A stretch of 64,000 bases of DNA from Streptomyces sp. NBC_00670 (GCF_036226765.1 NZ_CP109017.1:4651001-4715000), one strand, 5' to 3'; counted from the first letter of the stretch, positions 1-9,165 are shown. Notes: a model not told the origin generated them from the sequence alone. Translations and numbers: made by a program.

Positions 1-112
1 CGCCCCGGGTCCTCACGGGGCCCCGAGACCGACCGTGACGGGGAAAGGTGCGGCGGCCTTCGCCGTGCCGGGCTGCGCCGGTCGCGCTGGGCGTCGTGAG
101 AGGCTGGAGCGT

Positions 113-2140
113 ATGAACCGGTTGGCTGGTACGACCTCGCCTTATCTGCTTCAGCACGCCGACAATCCGGTCGACTGGTGGCCGTGGGGACCCGAGGCGT
201 TCGCGGAGGCGGAGCGGCGCGATGTACCCGTCCTGCTGTCGGTCGGATACTCCGCGTGCCACTGGTGCCACGTCATGGCGCACGAGTCCTTCGAGGACGA
301 GGCCACCGCCGCGTACATGAACGAGCACTTCGTGTCCGTCAAGGTCGACCGCGAGGAGCGCCCGGACGTCGACGCCGTGTACATGGAGGCCGTCCAGGCC
401 GCCACCGGGCACGGCGGCTGGCCGATGACCGTCTTCCTCACCCCGGACGCCGAGCCGTTCTACTTCGGCACGTACTTCCCGCCCGCCCCCCGGCACGGCT
501 CGCCCTCCTTCCGGCAGATCCTGCAGGGCGTGCACCAGGCGTGGACGGAGCGGCGGGAGGAGGTCGCCGACGTCGCCGGGAAGATCACCCGGGACCTCGC
601 CGGCCGCGAACTGGCGTACGGCACCGCGCAGGTCCCCGGCGAGCAGGAACTGGCGCAGGCGCTGCTCGGGCTCACCCGCGAGTACGACGCGCGGCGCGGC
701 GGCTTCGGCGGGGCGCCGAAGTTCCCGCCGTCGATGGTGCTGGAGTTCCTGCTGCGCCACCATGCCCGCACCGGCTCCGAGGGCGCGTTGCAGATGGCCG
801 CGGACACCTGCGAGCGGATGGCCCGCGGCGGCCTCTACGACCAGCTCGGCGGCGGCTTCGCCCGCTACTCCGTCGACCGCGACTGGGTGGTGCCGCACTT
901 CGAGAAGATGCTCTACGACAACGCCCTGCTGTGCCGCGTCTACGCGCACCTGTGGCGGGCCACCGGCTCCGGCCTCGCCCGGCGGGTCGCGCTGGAGACC
1001 GCCGACTTCATGGTCCGTGAACTGGGCACCGCCGAGGGCGGGTTCGCCTCCGCGCTCGACGCCGACAGCGACGACGGCACGGGCAGGCACGTCGAGGGCG
1101 CGTACTACGTGTGGACGCCCGCGCGGCTCGCCGAGGTCCTCGGCGAGGAGGACGCCGAACTCGCCGCCCGGCACTTCGGCGTCACGGACGAGGGCACCTT
1201 CGAGCACGGGCAGTCCGTGCTCCAACTCCCGCAGACCGACGGCGTCTTCGACGCGGACCGCATCGCCTCCGTCTGCGCCCGGCTGCTCGCCGCGCGGTCC
1301 GCGCGCCCCGCCCCCGGCCGCGACGACAAGGTGGTCGCCGCCTGGAACGGGCTCGCGATCGCCGCGCTCGCCGAGACCGGCGCCTACTTCGACCGCCCCG
1401 ACCTGGTCGACGCCGCGCTCCGCGCCGCCGACCTCCTCGTCCGGCTGCACCTGGACGAGCACGGCCGGCTGGTCCGTACGTCCAAGGACGGGCGCGCCGG
1501 GGCGCACGCGGGCGTACTGGAGGACTACGCGGACGTCGCCGAGGGCTTCCTCGCGCTGGCGCACGTCACCGGCGAGGGCGTCTGGCTGGAGTTCGCCGGG
1601 CTGCTCCTCGGCCATGTGCGCACCCGGTTCACCGGCGAGGAGGGCACGCTGTACGACACGGCGGCCGACGCCGAGCGGCTGATCCGCCGGCCGCAGGACC
1701 CCACGGACAACGCCACCCCCTCCGGTTGGACCGCCGCCGCGGGCGCCCTGCTGTCGTACGCCGCGCACACCGGCTCCGACGCCCACCGCACCGCCGCGGA
1801 GCAGGCGCTCGGCGTGGTCCGCACGCTCGCCCCGCGCGCCCCCCGCTTCATCGGCTGGGGCCTCGCGGTCGCCGAGGCGCTGCTCGACGGCCCGCGCGAG
1901 GTGGCGGTCGTCGGCCCGTCCCTCGACGACGAGGGGACGAAGGCCCTGCACCGTACGGCACTCCTCGCCACGGCCCCGGGCGCGGTCGTCGCCGCCGGAC
2001 CCGAGAACGGCGACGAGTTCCCCCTCCTCGCCGACCGCCCCCTCCAGCAAGGAGCCCCGACCGCCTACGTCTGCCGGGGCTTCGTCTGCGACGCCCCCAC
2101 GACCGACGTCGACCGCCTGCGCACGGCACTGGGCGGCTGA
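113..2140 (+). CDS. DUF255 thioredoxin-domain protein (YyaL/SPATA20 family)
   Basis: About 675 residues, the usual length of this family. The N-terminal third is a thioredoxin-like DUF255 domain with the motif SACHWCHVM (CxxC) and a nearby DREERPDVD segment. The rest resembles an alpha/alpha barrel of the glycosidase or epimerase type. The exact reaction is not established for the family. The ATG at 113 was chosen because family homology begins at MNRLAGTTSPYLLQHADNPVDW; the open frame upstream (from 35) looks non-homologous. It converges on the Mut7-C gene, with a 12-bp GGCC-centred palindrome at 2151-2162 in the junction. Confidence 0.85.
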   Translation: MNRLAGTTSPYLLQHADNPVDWWPWGPEAFAEAERRDVPVLLSVGYSACHWCHVMAHESFEDEATAAYMNEHFVSVKVDREERPDVDAVYMEAVQAATGHGGWPMTVFLTPDAEPFYFGTYFPPAPRHGSPSFRQILQGVHQAWTERREEVADVAGKITRDLAGRELAYGTAQVPGEQELAQALLGLTREYDARRGGFGGAPKFPPSMVLEFLLRHHARTGSEGALQMAADTCERMARGGLYDQLGGGFARYSVDRDWVVPHFEKMLYDNALLCRVYAHLWRATGSGLARRVALETADFMVRELGTAEGGFASALDADSDDGTGRHVEGAYYVWTPARLAEVLGEEDAELAARHFGVTDEGTFEHGQSVLQLPQTDGVFDADRIASVCARLLAARSARPAPGRDDKVVAAWNGLAIAALAETGAYFDRPDLVDAALRAADLLVRLHLDEHGRLVRTSKDGRAGAHAGVLEDYADVAEGFLALAHVTGEGVWLEFAGLLLGHVRTRFTGEEGTLYDTAADAERLIRRPQDPTDNATPSGWTAAAGALLSYAAHTGSDAHRTAAEQALGVVRTLAPRAPRFIGWGLAVAEALLDGPREVAVVGPSLDDEGTKALHRTALLATAPGAVVAAGPENGDEFPLLADRPLQQGAPTAYVCRGFVCDAPTTDVDRLRTALGG

Positions 2141-2161
2141 CCGCAGGAGCGGGGCCGGCCC

Positions 2162-2902
2162 CTAATGGGTCCGGTCCGCCGGGCGGGTGTCGGCCAGGGC
2201 GCGTTCCACGATGGCCTCCAACTGGTCGTGGTGCGCGCCCTTCCAGTACGCCCGCCCGCACTCCCGGCACTGCGCGAACACGTCGTACGTGCGTCGCGTG
2301 CCGCCCTCGAGCTGTGCGGCGACCTCCTCCTTGGTGGCCGCGCGGAGCAGCCCGTTGCAGGCGGTGCACCGGGTCCACGGGTGCGGCTCGGGCGCGAAGC
2401 GGTCGAGGACCTCGTGCACTTGCTCGTCGGGGCGGGTGCTGTAGACGAACGCGCCCGCCCACAGCTCCCTGCGGCGCAGCAGCCCCCGGTCGCGGCTGAG
2501 CAGCACACGCCGTTCGGCGGCGGAACGGGCGGCGAGCGCGGGATCGCCGATGTCGAGCGACTCGTACGCCGTGTCGACGCCGAGCAGCCGCAGCCGGCGC
2601 GCGAGGGTGCCCAGGTGGACGTCGAGCAGGAAGCGCAAGGGGGCGCCCGGAACGCGCTGGGGGCGCGTGACGGGCCGTACGGCGACCGACTCGCCGGCGG
2701 CGGGGACGTGCGAGGCCGGGACCTCGCGGCCGTTCACCACCAGTGCGCCGACCTCGGTGAGGGGCACGCCGAGCGACTCGACGACATGCCCGAGCGTGGA
2801 GACGCCGTCGGTGACGGCCGTACTCGCGCCGCCGCGCCGGGCGGCGGGGACGAAAAGGTGCAGCTCGGGGGCGAACTCGATGTGGATCTCCGGTCCGGTC
2901 AC
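2162..2902 (-). CDS. Mut7-C RNAse-domain protein with N-terminal ubiquitin-like segment
   Basis: The first 85 or so residues resemble a ThiS/MoaD-like beta-grasp (FAPELHLFVPAARR, then PLTEVGALVVNGREV). The C-terminal part is a Mut7-C (PIN-like) domain with LDVHLGTLARRLRLLG, followed by a zinc ribbon with CTAC and CREC. Family members are predicted RNA-binding or RNA-cleaving proteins; no substrate is known. The GTG at 2902 starts VTGPEIHIEF, where homology begins. An upstream ATG at 3040 would add about 46 low-complexity residues. Confidence 0.8.
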   Translation of the reverse strand: MTGPEIHIEFAPELHLFVPAARRGGASTAVTDGVSTLGHVVESLGVPLTEVGALVVNGREVPASHVPAAGESVAVRPVTRPQRVPGAPLRFLLDVHLGTLARRLRLLGVDTAYESLDIGDPALAARSAAERRVLLSRDRGLLRRRELWAGAFVYSTRPDEQVHEVLDRFAPEPHPWTRCTACNGLLRAATKEEVAAQLEGGTRRTYDVFAQCRECGRAYWKGAHHDQLEAIVERALADTRPADRTH

Positions 2903-3035
2903 CCGGCCAGGATGCCACGGCACCGGGGGAACGGCGCCGGGGTTTTCCGGCGGACGGCGGGCGGCGGGCGGCGGGCGGCGGGCGCGGAGCGCGACCGGCG
3001 GAGTGCGCGGCCGGTGGCCGGGCTGCTCGTCCGCA

Positions 3036-3078
3036 CGCACGACAGGGCCACGGCGTGCAGCCGTGGCCCTGTCGTGCG
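3036..3078 (-). terminator. Perfect 18-bp stem hairpin downstream of the hemolysin III gene
   Basis: Left arm 3036-3053 (CGCACGACAGGGCCACGG), loop 3054-3060, right arm 3061-3078, with no mismatch. It lies 24 nt past the stop of the minus-strand gene at 3102 and before the next minus-strand gene, so it most likely ends the upstream transcript. There is no T-run, as usual in high-GC actinobacteria. Confidence 0.8.
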
Positions 3079-3101
3079 CGGTTGTGCCGGGTGCGGCCGG
3101 T

Positions 3102-3818
3102 CTACGCGTGCTGGTACGCCACCAGCGAGATCCCCACGTAGTGCACGGCGAACGCCGCGAGCGTGAACGAGTGGAAGACCTCGTGGAAGCCGAACCAGCG
3201 CGGTGACGGGTTGGGGCGCTTGATGCCGTAGACCACGCCGCCCGCGCTGTAGAGCACGCCGCCCACGACGACCAGGACCAGGACGGCGATGCCGCCGGTG
3301 CGCAGGAAGTCGGGCAGGTAGAACACGGCCGCCCAGCCCATCGCCAGGTAGCACGGGGTGTACAGCCAGCGCGGGGCGCCGACCCAGAACACCCGGAAGA
3401 CGATGCCGGCCGCGGCCGCCGCCCAGATGCCCCACAGCAGCCACTGCCCCTGCGCCTCCGGCAGGAGCAGCATGGTCAGCGGCGTGTAGGTGCCTGCGAT
3501 GATCAGGAAGATGTTGGCGTGGTCCAGGCGGCGCAGTACGCCGTCCATGCGCGGACTCCAGTTGCCCCGGTGGTACAGCGCGCTCACGCCGAACAGCAGG
3601 CAGGCGGTCAGCACGTAGATCCCGCAGGCGATCCGGCCCCGTGGGGAGTCGGCGAGCGCGGTCAGGATCAGGCCGGCGACGAGGACGGTCGGGAACATGC
3701 CGAGATGCAGCCAGCCGCGGAGCCTCGGCTTGGCCGGATGGGGAAGGGAGAGCGCCACGGGACCACGGCCGGCGGCGGCCGGCGTATCCGTGGGCGCGTC
3801 GGGGACGGGCGCAGTCAT
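3102..3818 (-). CDS. Hemolysin III / PAQR family membrane protein
   Basis: About 238 residues with seven hydrophobic segments and the PAQR/HlyIII hallmarks: SALYHRGNWSP near the second helix, RRLDHANIFLIIAGTYTPL in the middle and HEVFHSFTLAAFAVHY at the end. The His and Asp residues in these motifs form the metal site in the superfamily. The bacterial role is poorly defined (membrane homeostasis has been proposed). The ATG at 3818 is preferred over 3827 because a TACGAT -10 box ends 7 nt before it, which fits a leaderless mRNA; the ATG at 3827 lies inside that box. Confidence 0.85.
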   Translation of the reverse strand: MTAPVPDAPTDTPAAAGRGPVALSLPHPAKPRLRGWLHLGMFPTVLVAGLILTALADSPRGRIACGIYVLTACLLFGVSALYHRGNWSPRMDGVLRRLDHANIFLIIAGTYTPLTMLLLPEAQGQWLLWGIWAAAAAGIVFRVFWVGAPRWLYTPCYLAMGWAAVFYLPDFLRTGGIAVLVLVVVGGVLYSAGGVVYGIKRPNPSPRWFGFHEVFHSFTLAAFAVHYVGISLVAYQHA

Positions 3819-3825
3819 GCGGGGC

Positions 3826-3831
3826 ATCGTA
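3826..3831 (-). promoter_or_regulatory. -10 box for leaderless hemolysin III mRNA
   Basis: TACGAT on the minus strand, separated from the ATG at 3818 by 7 nt (GCCCCGC). This leaves no room for a 5' leader. No convincing -35 was seen. Confidence 0.5.
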
Positions 3832-4203
3832 CCTACGGAACCGTAAGTTACGCGTCAGTTCGCTTTTCGGCCGGACGAAATCCGGACGGCCACCACTGCG
3901 GCGCGCGGTCACCCCTGCGGGCGCGGGCCGGCCCGGCGGCACGACAACCACTCGCACACATGCTCCCACAGGTGTGCGCCCCCCTTTTCGCGGAACCCAT
4001 CCCGGACAAGAAGAAACCCGCTCTCGAGTGGCATTGCTCACGCCGCTCAGTTGTGCGGCCCTCTGGACATATGCGCAGCAGAGTCGGATGATCAAATGAG
4101 TGCGGTCGGCACCGGATGAGCGCCGAGGGATCGACGCCGTGACGCATCCGGGTCGCAGCCCCCACGGGGCCTCCAACACAAAACCCCTCATCTAGGAGCA
4201 ATC
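3832..4203. other. Divergent intergenic region upstream of pckG
   Basis: 372 bp between the divergent hemolysin III and PEPCK genes. It is less GC-rich than its surroundings around 3985-4100. It holds a 7-bp inverted repeat, CCGGATG (4112-4118) and CATCCGG (4145-4151), about 53 bp before the pckG start, and a good ribosome binding site (AGGAG at 4194-4198). No small gene or known riboswitch was recognised. Confidence 0.4.
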
Positions 4204-6048
4204 GTGGCGCGCGACATCGCGGCTCCCACCACCGTTCCCCCCACCGCCCCCACCCGCCATCAGGAACTGATCTCGTGGGTCGACGAGATCGCCGAACTGA
4301 CGCAGCCGGACAACGTGGTCTGGTGCGACGGCTCCGAGGCCGAGTACGAGCGCCTGTGCGGGGAGCTCGTCGCCAAGGGCACGTTCACCAGGCTCGACCC
4401 GATCAAGCGTCCGAACTCCTACTACGCCGCCTCCGACCCCTCGGACGTGGCGCGCGTCGAGGACCGTACGTTCATCTGCTCCGCGAAGGAGGAGGACGCG
4501 GGCCCGACCAACCACTGGAAGGACCCCGCCGAGATGCGGGAGATCTTCCGGGGGCGCGACGGCAAGGGGGGCGTGTTCCGCGGCTCCATGCGCGGGCGCA
4601 CGATGTACGTCGTCCCGTTCTGCATGGGCCCGCTGGGCTCCCCGCTCTCCGCGCTCGGCGTCGAGATCACGGACTCGGCGTACGTCGCCGTCTCCATGCG
4701 CACCATGACCCGCATGGGACAGCCGGTCCTGGACGAACTCGGCGAGGACGGCTTCTTCGTCAAGGCCGTGCACACGGTCGGCGCCCCGCTGGCCGAGGGC
4801 GAGAAGGACGTTCCCTGGCCCTGCAACAGCACCAAGTACATCTCGCACTTCCCCGAGGACCGCGAGATCTGGTCCTACGGCTCCGGCTACGGCGGCAACG
4901 CGCTGCTCGGCAAGAAGTGCTACGCCCTGCGCATCGCCTCCGTCATGGCCCGCGACGAGGGCTGGCTCGCCGAGCACATGCTGGTGCTGAAGCTGACCCC
5001 GCCCACCGGGCAGCCCAAGTACGTCGCCGCCGCGTTCCCCTCGGCCTGCGGCAAGACCAACCTCGCCATGCTGGAGCCGACGATCTCCGGCTGGACGGTG
5101 GAAACGATCGGCGACGACATCGCCTGGATGCGGTTCGGCGAGGACGGCCGGCTGTACGCCATCAACCCGGAGGCCGGCTTCTTCGGCGTCGCCCCCGGCA
5201 CCGGCGAGCACACCAACGCCAACGCGATGAAGACGCTGTGGGGCAACTCCGTCTTCACCAACGTGGCGCTCACGGACGACGGCGACGTGTGGTGGGAGGG
5301 GATGACGGAGGAGACCCCGGCCCACCTCACGGACTGGAAGGGCAACGACTGGACCCCCGAGTCCGGTGCGCCCGCCGCGCACCCCAACGCCCGCTTCACC
5401 ACGCCCGCCGCGCAGTGCCCGATCATCGCGCCCGAGTGGGAGGACCCCCGGGGCGTGCCGATCTCGGCGATCCTCTTCGGCGGCCGCCGGGCCAGTGCCG
5501 TACCGCTGGTGACGGAGTCCTTCGACTGGAACCACGGCGTCTTCCTCGGCGCCAACGTGGCCTCCGAGAAGACCGCCGCCGCCGAGGGCAAGGTCGGCGA
5601 ACTGCGCCGCGACCCGTTCGCCATGCTGCCGTTCTGCGGCTACAACATGGGCGACTACATGGGCCACTGGATCGAGGTCGGCGCCGACAAGGACCAGGCG
5701 AAGCTCCCGAAGATCTACTACGTCAACTGGTTCCGCAAGGACGACGAGGGACGGTTCGTCTGGCCCGGGTTCGGCGAGAACGGGCGCGTGCTCAAGTGGA
5801 TCGTCGAGCGTCTTGAGGGCAAGGCCGACGGCGTCGAGACGCCCATCGGCATCCTGCCGACGAAGGAGTCCCTGGACACCGCCGGGCTCGACCTCTCCGA
5901 GGCCGACCTGGAGTTCCTGCTCACGGTCGACAAGGAGGCATGGCGCGAGGAGGCGGCGCTGGTGCCGGAGCATCTGAACACGTTCGGCGAGCACACGCCG
6001 CGGGAGCTGTGGGACCAGTACCGGGCGCTGGTGCGGCGCCTGGGCTGA
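4204..6048 (+). CDS. pckG: Phosphoenolpyruvate carboxykinase (GTP)
   Basis: A 614-residue cytosolic enzyme converting oxaloacetate and GTP to PEP, GDP and CO2, a gluconeogenic and anaplerotic step. Family signatures are complete: RPNSYYAASDPSDVARVEDRT near residue 65, the nucleotide-binding loop FPSACGKTNLAM with the reactive Cys, the metal-binding GDDIAWM, and PFCGYNMGDYMGHW. The GTG start at 4204 is backed by AGGAG 5 nt upstream. It is a single gene closed by a hairpin at 6121-6148. This is the GTP-dependent form, as expected for actinobacteria, not the ATP-dependent one. Confidence 0.97.
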   Translation: MARDIAAPTTVPPTAPTRHQELISWVDEIAELTQPDNVVWCDGSEAEYERLCGELVAKGTFTRLDPIKRPNSYYAASDPSDVARVEDRTFICSAKEEDAGPTNHWKDPAEMREIFRGRDGKGGVFRGSMRGRTMYVVPFCMGPLGSPLSALGVEITDSAYVAVSMRTMTRMGQPVLDELGEDGFFVKAVHTVGAPLAEGEKDVPWPCNSTKYISHFPEDREIWSYGSGYGGNALLGKKCYALRIASVMARDEGWLAEHMLVLKLTPPTGQPKYVAAAFPSACGKTNLAMLEPTISGWTVETIGDDIAWMRFGEDGRLYAINPEAGFFGVAPGTGEHTNANAMKTLWGNSVFTNVALTDDGDVWWEGMTEETPAHLTDWKGNDWTPESGAPAAHPNARFTTPAAQCPIIAPEWEDPRGVPISAILFGGRRASAVPLVTESFDWNHGVFLGANVASEKTAAAEGKVGELRRDPFAMLPFCGYNMGDYMGHWIEVGADKDQAKLPKIYYVNWFRKDDEGRFVWPGFGENGRVLKWIVERLEGKADGVETPIGILPTKESLDTAGLDLSEADLEFLLTVDKEAWREEAALVPEHLNTFGEHTPRELWDQYRALVRRLG

Positions 6049-6120
6049 GCCCGGCAGCCGGAGAGACGTCCGCGGCGGGCCGGCCGCGCTCCTCGTCGGC
6101 CGGCGCCCGCCACGGCGAAA

Positions 6121-6148
6121 CGGCCCCGCACAATGGCGTGCGGGGCCG
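6121..6148 (+). terminator. pckG terminator hairpin
   Basis: An 11-bp perfect stem (CGGCCCCGCAC at 6121-6131 with GTGCGGGGCCG at 6138-6148) and a 6-nt loop, 73 nt after the pckG stop. Confidence 0.75.
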
Positions 6149-6189
6149 CGGGCTTTGGGGGTGGATGCCGGGGGGGGTGCCGTGAGGCA

Positions 6190-6227
6190 CCCGGTCCGCG
6201 CGCCGCTGCGGGGGCGCGCGGACCGGG
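6190..6227 (-). terminator. Hairpin facing the 6257-6712 gene
   Basis: A 15-bp perfect stem (CCCGGTCCGCGCGCC at 6190-6204 with its complement at 6213-6227) and an 8-nt loop. It lies 30 nt beyond the stop of the minus-strand gene. With the pckG hairpin it forms a back-to-back terminator pair. Confidence 0.75.
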
Positions 6228-6256
6228 GCCGCTCTTCTCCGGAAGGCGGACCCGCG

Positions 6257-6712
6257 TCAGTGGGACGCGAGCTGCCGGGGTTCGGTGACGGCCGGTGCCG
6301 TCCTGGCCGCGTGCGCGTGGGCGTCCATCTGCTCGGCGGAGAGGATCGCGGCGGCCGTGTCCGCGCGGGAGGCGGCGACGACCAGTGCGCGGCCGGCGAG
6401 TGCGTGGGCGCGGCGGTGCAGGGCGGTGGTGCGGGCGTGGGTGTCCTGTGCGCCGCCGGGCGCCGGCGCGGGCACCGTGGCGCGGGCCGGCGGGCCGCCG
6501 CGCAGCCGCCCCACCTGCGTGGCGAGCCGCTCGGCGGACTCGTCCAGCGCGGGGGAGGGGGCGAGGGTGCGGAGTTCGTCGGTCACCGCGAGCAGCGCGG
6601 CGAGGTGACCGGCGAGCTGGATGTCCAACTCCTCCTCCCGGGAACGGTGGGGGAAGTCGGAGGGGACGCCGGCCATCGTGTGGACCGACTTGGTGCGGAT
6701 CGGTTCGTACAT
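6257..6712 (-). CDS. Conserved hypothetical protein, helical
   Basis: A 151-residue soluble protein, alanine-rich and predicted helical (for example LDIQLAGHLAALLAVTDELRTL and TTALHRRAHALAGRALVVAASRADTAAAIL). No catalytic motif was recognised. The start at 6712 (MYEPIRTKSVH) follows a textbook AGGAGG 9 nt upstream, so a longer frame from 6745 is not needed. A TAGGAT -10 box at 6744-6749 and a small palindrome at 6752-6766 sit just upstream. Function unknown. Confidence 0.65.
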   Translation of the reverse strand: MYEPIRTKSVHTMAGVPSDFPHRSREEELDIQLAGHLAALLAVTDELRTLAPSPALDESAERLATQVGRLRGGPPARATVPAPAPGGAQDTHARTTALHRRAHALAGRALVVAASRADTAAAILSAEQMDAHAHAARTAPAVTEPRQLASH

Positions 6713-6743
6713 GGGGGATGGCCTCCTGTGCCTGCGAGATGCC

Positions 6744-6766
6744 ATCCTAGCTTAGATTGGTTCTAA
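6744..6766 (-). promoter_or_regulatory. -10 box plus adjacent palindrome
   Basis: TAGGAT (minus strand, 6744-6749) is followed upstream by an inverted repeat TTAGA-N5-TCTAA (6752-6766). This AT-rich patch stands out in the GC-rich context. Its position over the -10/-35 spacer suggests an operator. Confidence 0.45.
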
Positions 6767-6845
6767 AGTTGAGCGGATGGGGGAAGTGGCTGGTGGGTGG
6801 GGGTGAGGGGGGCGAAAAACCTTCCCGCGGTACCCCACCCCCGCC

Positions 6846-8057
6846 TCACACCTGCCCGTAGCCGTCCAGGAAGTGGCCGATGCGGGTGATCGCCGATGTC
6901 AGGTCGGCGACCGTGGGGAGGGTCACCACGCGGAAGTGGTCCGGGTCGGGCCAGTTGAAGCCCGTGCCGTGGACCACCATGATCTTCTCGCGGCGCAGCA
7001 GTTCGAGGACCATCCGCCGGTCGTCCTTGATCTTGAAGACCTTGGGGTCGAGGCGCGGGAACAGATACAGCGCCCCCTTCGGCTTGACGCACGTCACGCC
7101 GGGAATCTGCGTCAGCAGCTCGTGCGCGACGTCCCGCTGCTCCTTCAGCCGCCCGCCCGGCAGCACCAGGTCCTGGATCGTCTGCCGCCCGCTCAGCGCG
7201 GCGACCACCCCGTGCTGCCCCGGCATGTTCGCGCACAACCGCATGTTCGCCAGGATCGTCAGACCCTCGATGTACGAGTCGGCGTGGGCGCGCGGGCCCG
7301 AGATCGCCATCCAGCCCACCCGGTACCCCGCCACCCGGTACGCCTTCGACATCCCGTTGAACGTCAGCGTCAGCAGGTCCGGCGCGACCGACGCGGTCGG
7401 CGTGTGCGTGGCCCCGTCGTAGAGGATCTTGTCGTAGATCTCGTCCGAGCAGACCAGCAGGTTGTGCCGGCGCGCGATGTCGGTGAGCCCCTTGAGCACC
7501 GACGGGTCGTACACCGCGCCGGTCGGGTTGTTGGGGTTGATGATGACGATCGCCTTGGTGCGGTCGCTGACCTTGCGCTCGATGTCGGCGAGGTCCGGCA
7601 TCCAGTCGGACTGCTCGTCGCACCGGTAGTGCACCGCCGTCCCGCCGGACAGCGACACCGCCGCCGTCCACAGCGGGTAGTCGGGGGAGGGGACGAGGAC
7701 CTCGTCGCCGTCGTCCAGCAGTGCCTGCATCGCCATGACGATCAGCTCGGAGACGCCGTTGCCGATGAAGACGTGCTCGACGTCCGTCTCGATGCCGAGG
7801 GTCTGGTTGTGCATGACGACCGCCCGGCGCGCGGCCAGCAGGCCCTTGGCGTCGCCGTAGCCGTGCGCCGTGGAGACGTTGCGCAGGACGTCCTCGAGGA
7901 TCTCCTGCGGGCACTCGAAGCCGAAGGCGGCCGGGTTGCCGGTGTTCAGCTTGAGGATGCGGTGACCCGCCGCTTCCAGCCGCATCGCCTCCTCGAGAAC
8001 CGGGCCCCGGATCTCGTAGCCGACGTTGGCGAGCTTCGTGGACTGGATCACCTGCAT
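6846..8057 (-). CDS. Pyridoxal-phosphate aminotransferase (alanine aminotransferase-like)
   Basis: A 403-residue fold-type I class I/II aminotransferase. The PLP lysine lies in NGMSKAYRVAGYRVGW; the cofactor and carboxylate contacts are in PDYPLWTAAVSLSGG, INPNNPTG and CSDEIYDKILYDG; the substrate arginine is in DHFRVVTLP. The opening MQVIQSTKLANVGYEIRGP is typical of the AlaA-type family that interconverts alanine and pyruvate. The ATG at 8057 matches the family start; the frame upstream to 8225 is not conserved. It is transcribed divergently from the 8219 gene. Confidence 0.9.
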   Translation of the reverse strand: MQVIQSTKLANVGYEIRGPVLEEAMRLEAAGHRILKLNTGNPAAFGFECPQEILEDVLRNVSTAHGYGDAKGLLAARRAVVMHNQTLGIETDVEHVFIGNGVSELIVMAMQALLDDGDEVLVPSPDYPLWTAAVSLSGGTAVHYRCDEQSDWMPDLADIERKVSDRTKAIVIINPNNPTGAVYDPSVLKGLTDIARRHNLLVCSDEIYDKILYDGATHTPTASVAPDLLTLTFNGMSKAYRVAGYRVGWMAISGPRAHADSYIEGLTILANMRLCANMPGQHGVVAALSGRQTIQDLVLPGGRLKEQRDVAHELLTQIPGVTCVKPKGALYLFPRLDPKVFKIKDDRRMVLELLRREKIMVVHGTGFNWPDPDHFRVVTLPTVADLTSAITRIGHFLDGYGQV

Positions 8058-8204
8058 GTCCGTGAGCTTACGGCCGTGCCCGCGGGTGCGCGTCGTGTTT
8101 CCCACCACATGGGTCCCGTACGGAACCCGTACGGCGCTGACCCGCTTTGCTCCGTATGTTCCCCGCCCTTGCCCCACCCCTGCCCCAACCGCCCCACGCG
8201 CCCC

Positions 8205-8210
8205 TAGAAT
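8205..8210 (+). promoter_or_regulatory. -10 box for leaderless mRNA of the 8219 gene
   Basis: TAGAAT ends 8 nt before the GTG at 8219, so transcription would begin at or next to the start codon. The -35 region is C-rich and unconvincing. Two CCGTACGG octamers lie upstream around 8115-8135. Confidence 0.5.
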
Positions 8211-8218
8211 GCGCCCTC

Positions 8219-9025
8219 GTGTCATGGCAGCAACAGCCCGAGGGCGGGGCGTACGGCGAGAACACCGGGAACACCGGGGCCACAGGAGACGGCGCGGCGG
8301 ACGCCCGCCCCGTCGGCGACGCGCGGCAACACGGCGACGCGTCCGCGGTTCACCCGAACGTGTACCACCCGTATGCCGAGGCGACGACGCCCGAGTACGA
8401 CCGGTACGCGGACCCGGCCGCCGCCCACGGCTGGCAGAACTCCTACGACGAGACCCGCGAACTGCCCGCGATCACCGCCACCACGCACCCCGGCGCGGAC
8501 CCGGACCCGAGCCCGGACCAGCCCTCCCCGCGCCGCCCCCGTACCGCCCGGCGCGCGGCCCTTGCCGTCGGGGCGCTCGGCGCGGCCGGTGTCGCCGTCC
8601 TGCTGGCCGGGGGCTTCGGCTCCGGGTCCTCCGGGACGCCGGGCGGCGGAGAGGAGCCGGCGCGGCCGAGGACCGCGGCCACGGACGCGGCCGACTCCGT
8701 CACCCCGGCCTCCAGCGACCCCGCCTCCGGCAGCCCCTCCGGCACGGCCGATTCGTCCGCCGACGCCCGCCCGTCCGCCACCGCCCCAACCTCCCGGGCC
8801 GCCTCCCCGACACCGGGCGGGGCGGACGCGGACGACGGCTCCGCGCCCGGCGGCTCCGCCACCCGCTCCGCCGCACCCGCCCCCACCACCCGTTCCGCCT
8901 CCCCCTCGCCCTCCGCCACCCCCAGCCCGACCAGGTCGAACCCCTACGGCGGCGGGCACGGCAACGGCGGCGGCTGGGGCGGGGGAGGCTGGGGCGGCGG
9001 AAGTGGCGGCTGGGGAGGCCACTGA
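8219..9025 (+). CDS. Single-span membrane protein with Ser/Pro/Gly-rich extracellular tail
   Basis: 268 residues. A cytosolic acidic N-terminus (about 95 residues) precedes a basic stretch (RRPRTARR) and one membrane helix (AALAVGALGAAGVAVLLAGG). A low-complexity Ser/Thr/Pro/Ala tail follows, ending in Gly-Gly-Trp repeats (GGGWGGGGWGGG). It looks like an anchored surface protein; no enzyme motif is seen. The GTG at 8219 was chosen because a TAGAAT box lies 8 nt upstream. Function unknown. Confidence 0.65.
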   Translation: MSWQQQPEGGAYGENTGNTGATGDGAADARPVGDARQHGDASAVHPNVYHPYAEATTPEYDRYADPAAAHGWQNSYDETRELPAITATTHPGADPDPSPDQPSPRRPRTARRAALAVGALGAAGVAVLLAGGFGSGSSGTPGGGEEPARPRTAATDAADSVTPASSDPASGSPSGTADSSADARPSATAPTSRAASPTPGGADADDGSAPGGSATRSAAPAPTTRSASPSPSATPSPTRSNPYGGGHGNGGGWGGGGWGGGSGGWGGH

Positions 9026-9063
9026 GTCCACCGTCCCGCGAGGACGCGGCCGAAAACCGCCCC

Positions 9064-9140
9064 TTGCCCCCGCACGCCACCCCTCTGACAATGCGCATGA
9101 CAACTCAACGAACGGCGGCCGGAAGATCTTCGGCCGCCGT
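9064..9140 (+). promoter_or_regulatory. Candidate protease promoter and leader hairpin
   Basis: TTGCCC (9064-9069), a 17-nt spacer and GACAAT (9087-9092) form a plausible promoter. A perfect 10-bp hairpin (ACGGCGGCCG at 9112-9121 with CGGCCGCCGT at 9131-9140) follows. The hairpin could terminate the upstream gene (ends 9025) or sit in the protease leader, since it lies before the ATG at 9166. Confidence 0.45.
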
Positions 9141-9165
9141 GTCATGTCCGAAGAGGGGACCCCAC

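Noticed and set aside
2151..2162. GGGGCCGGCCCC palindrome as a terminator
   Set aside because: It has no room for a loop, so it would make a poor hairpin; it may simply be a GC-rich chance palindrome.
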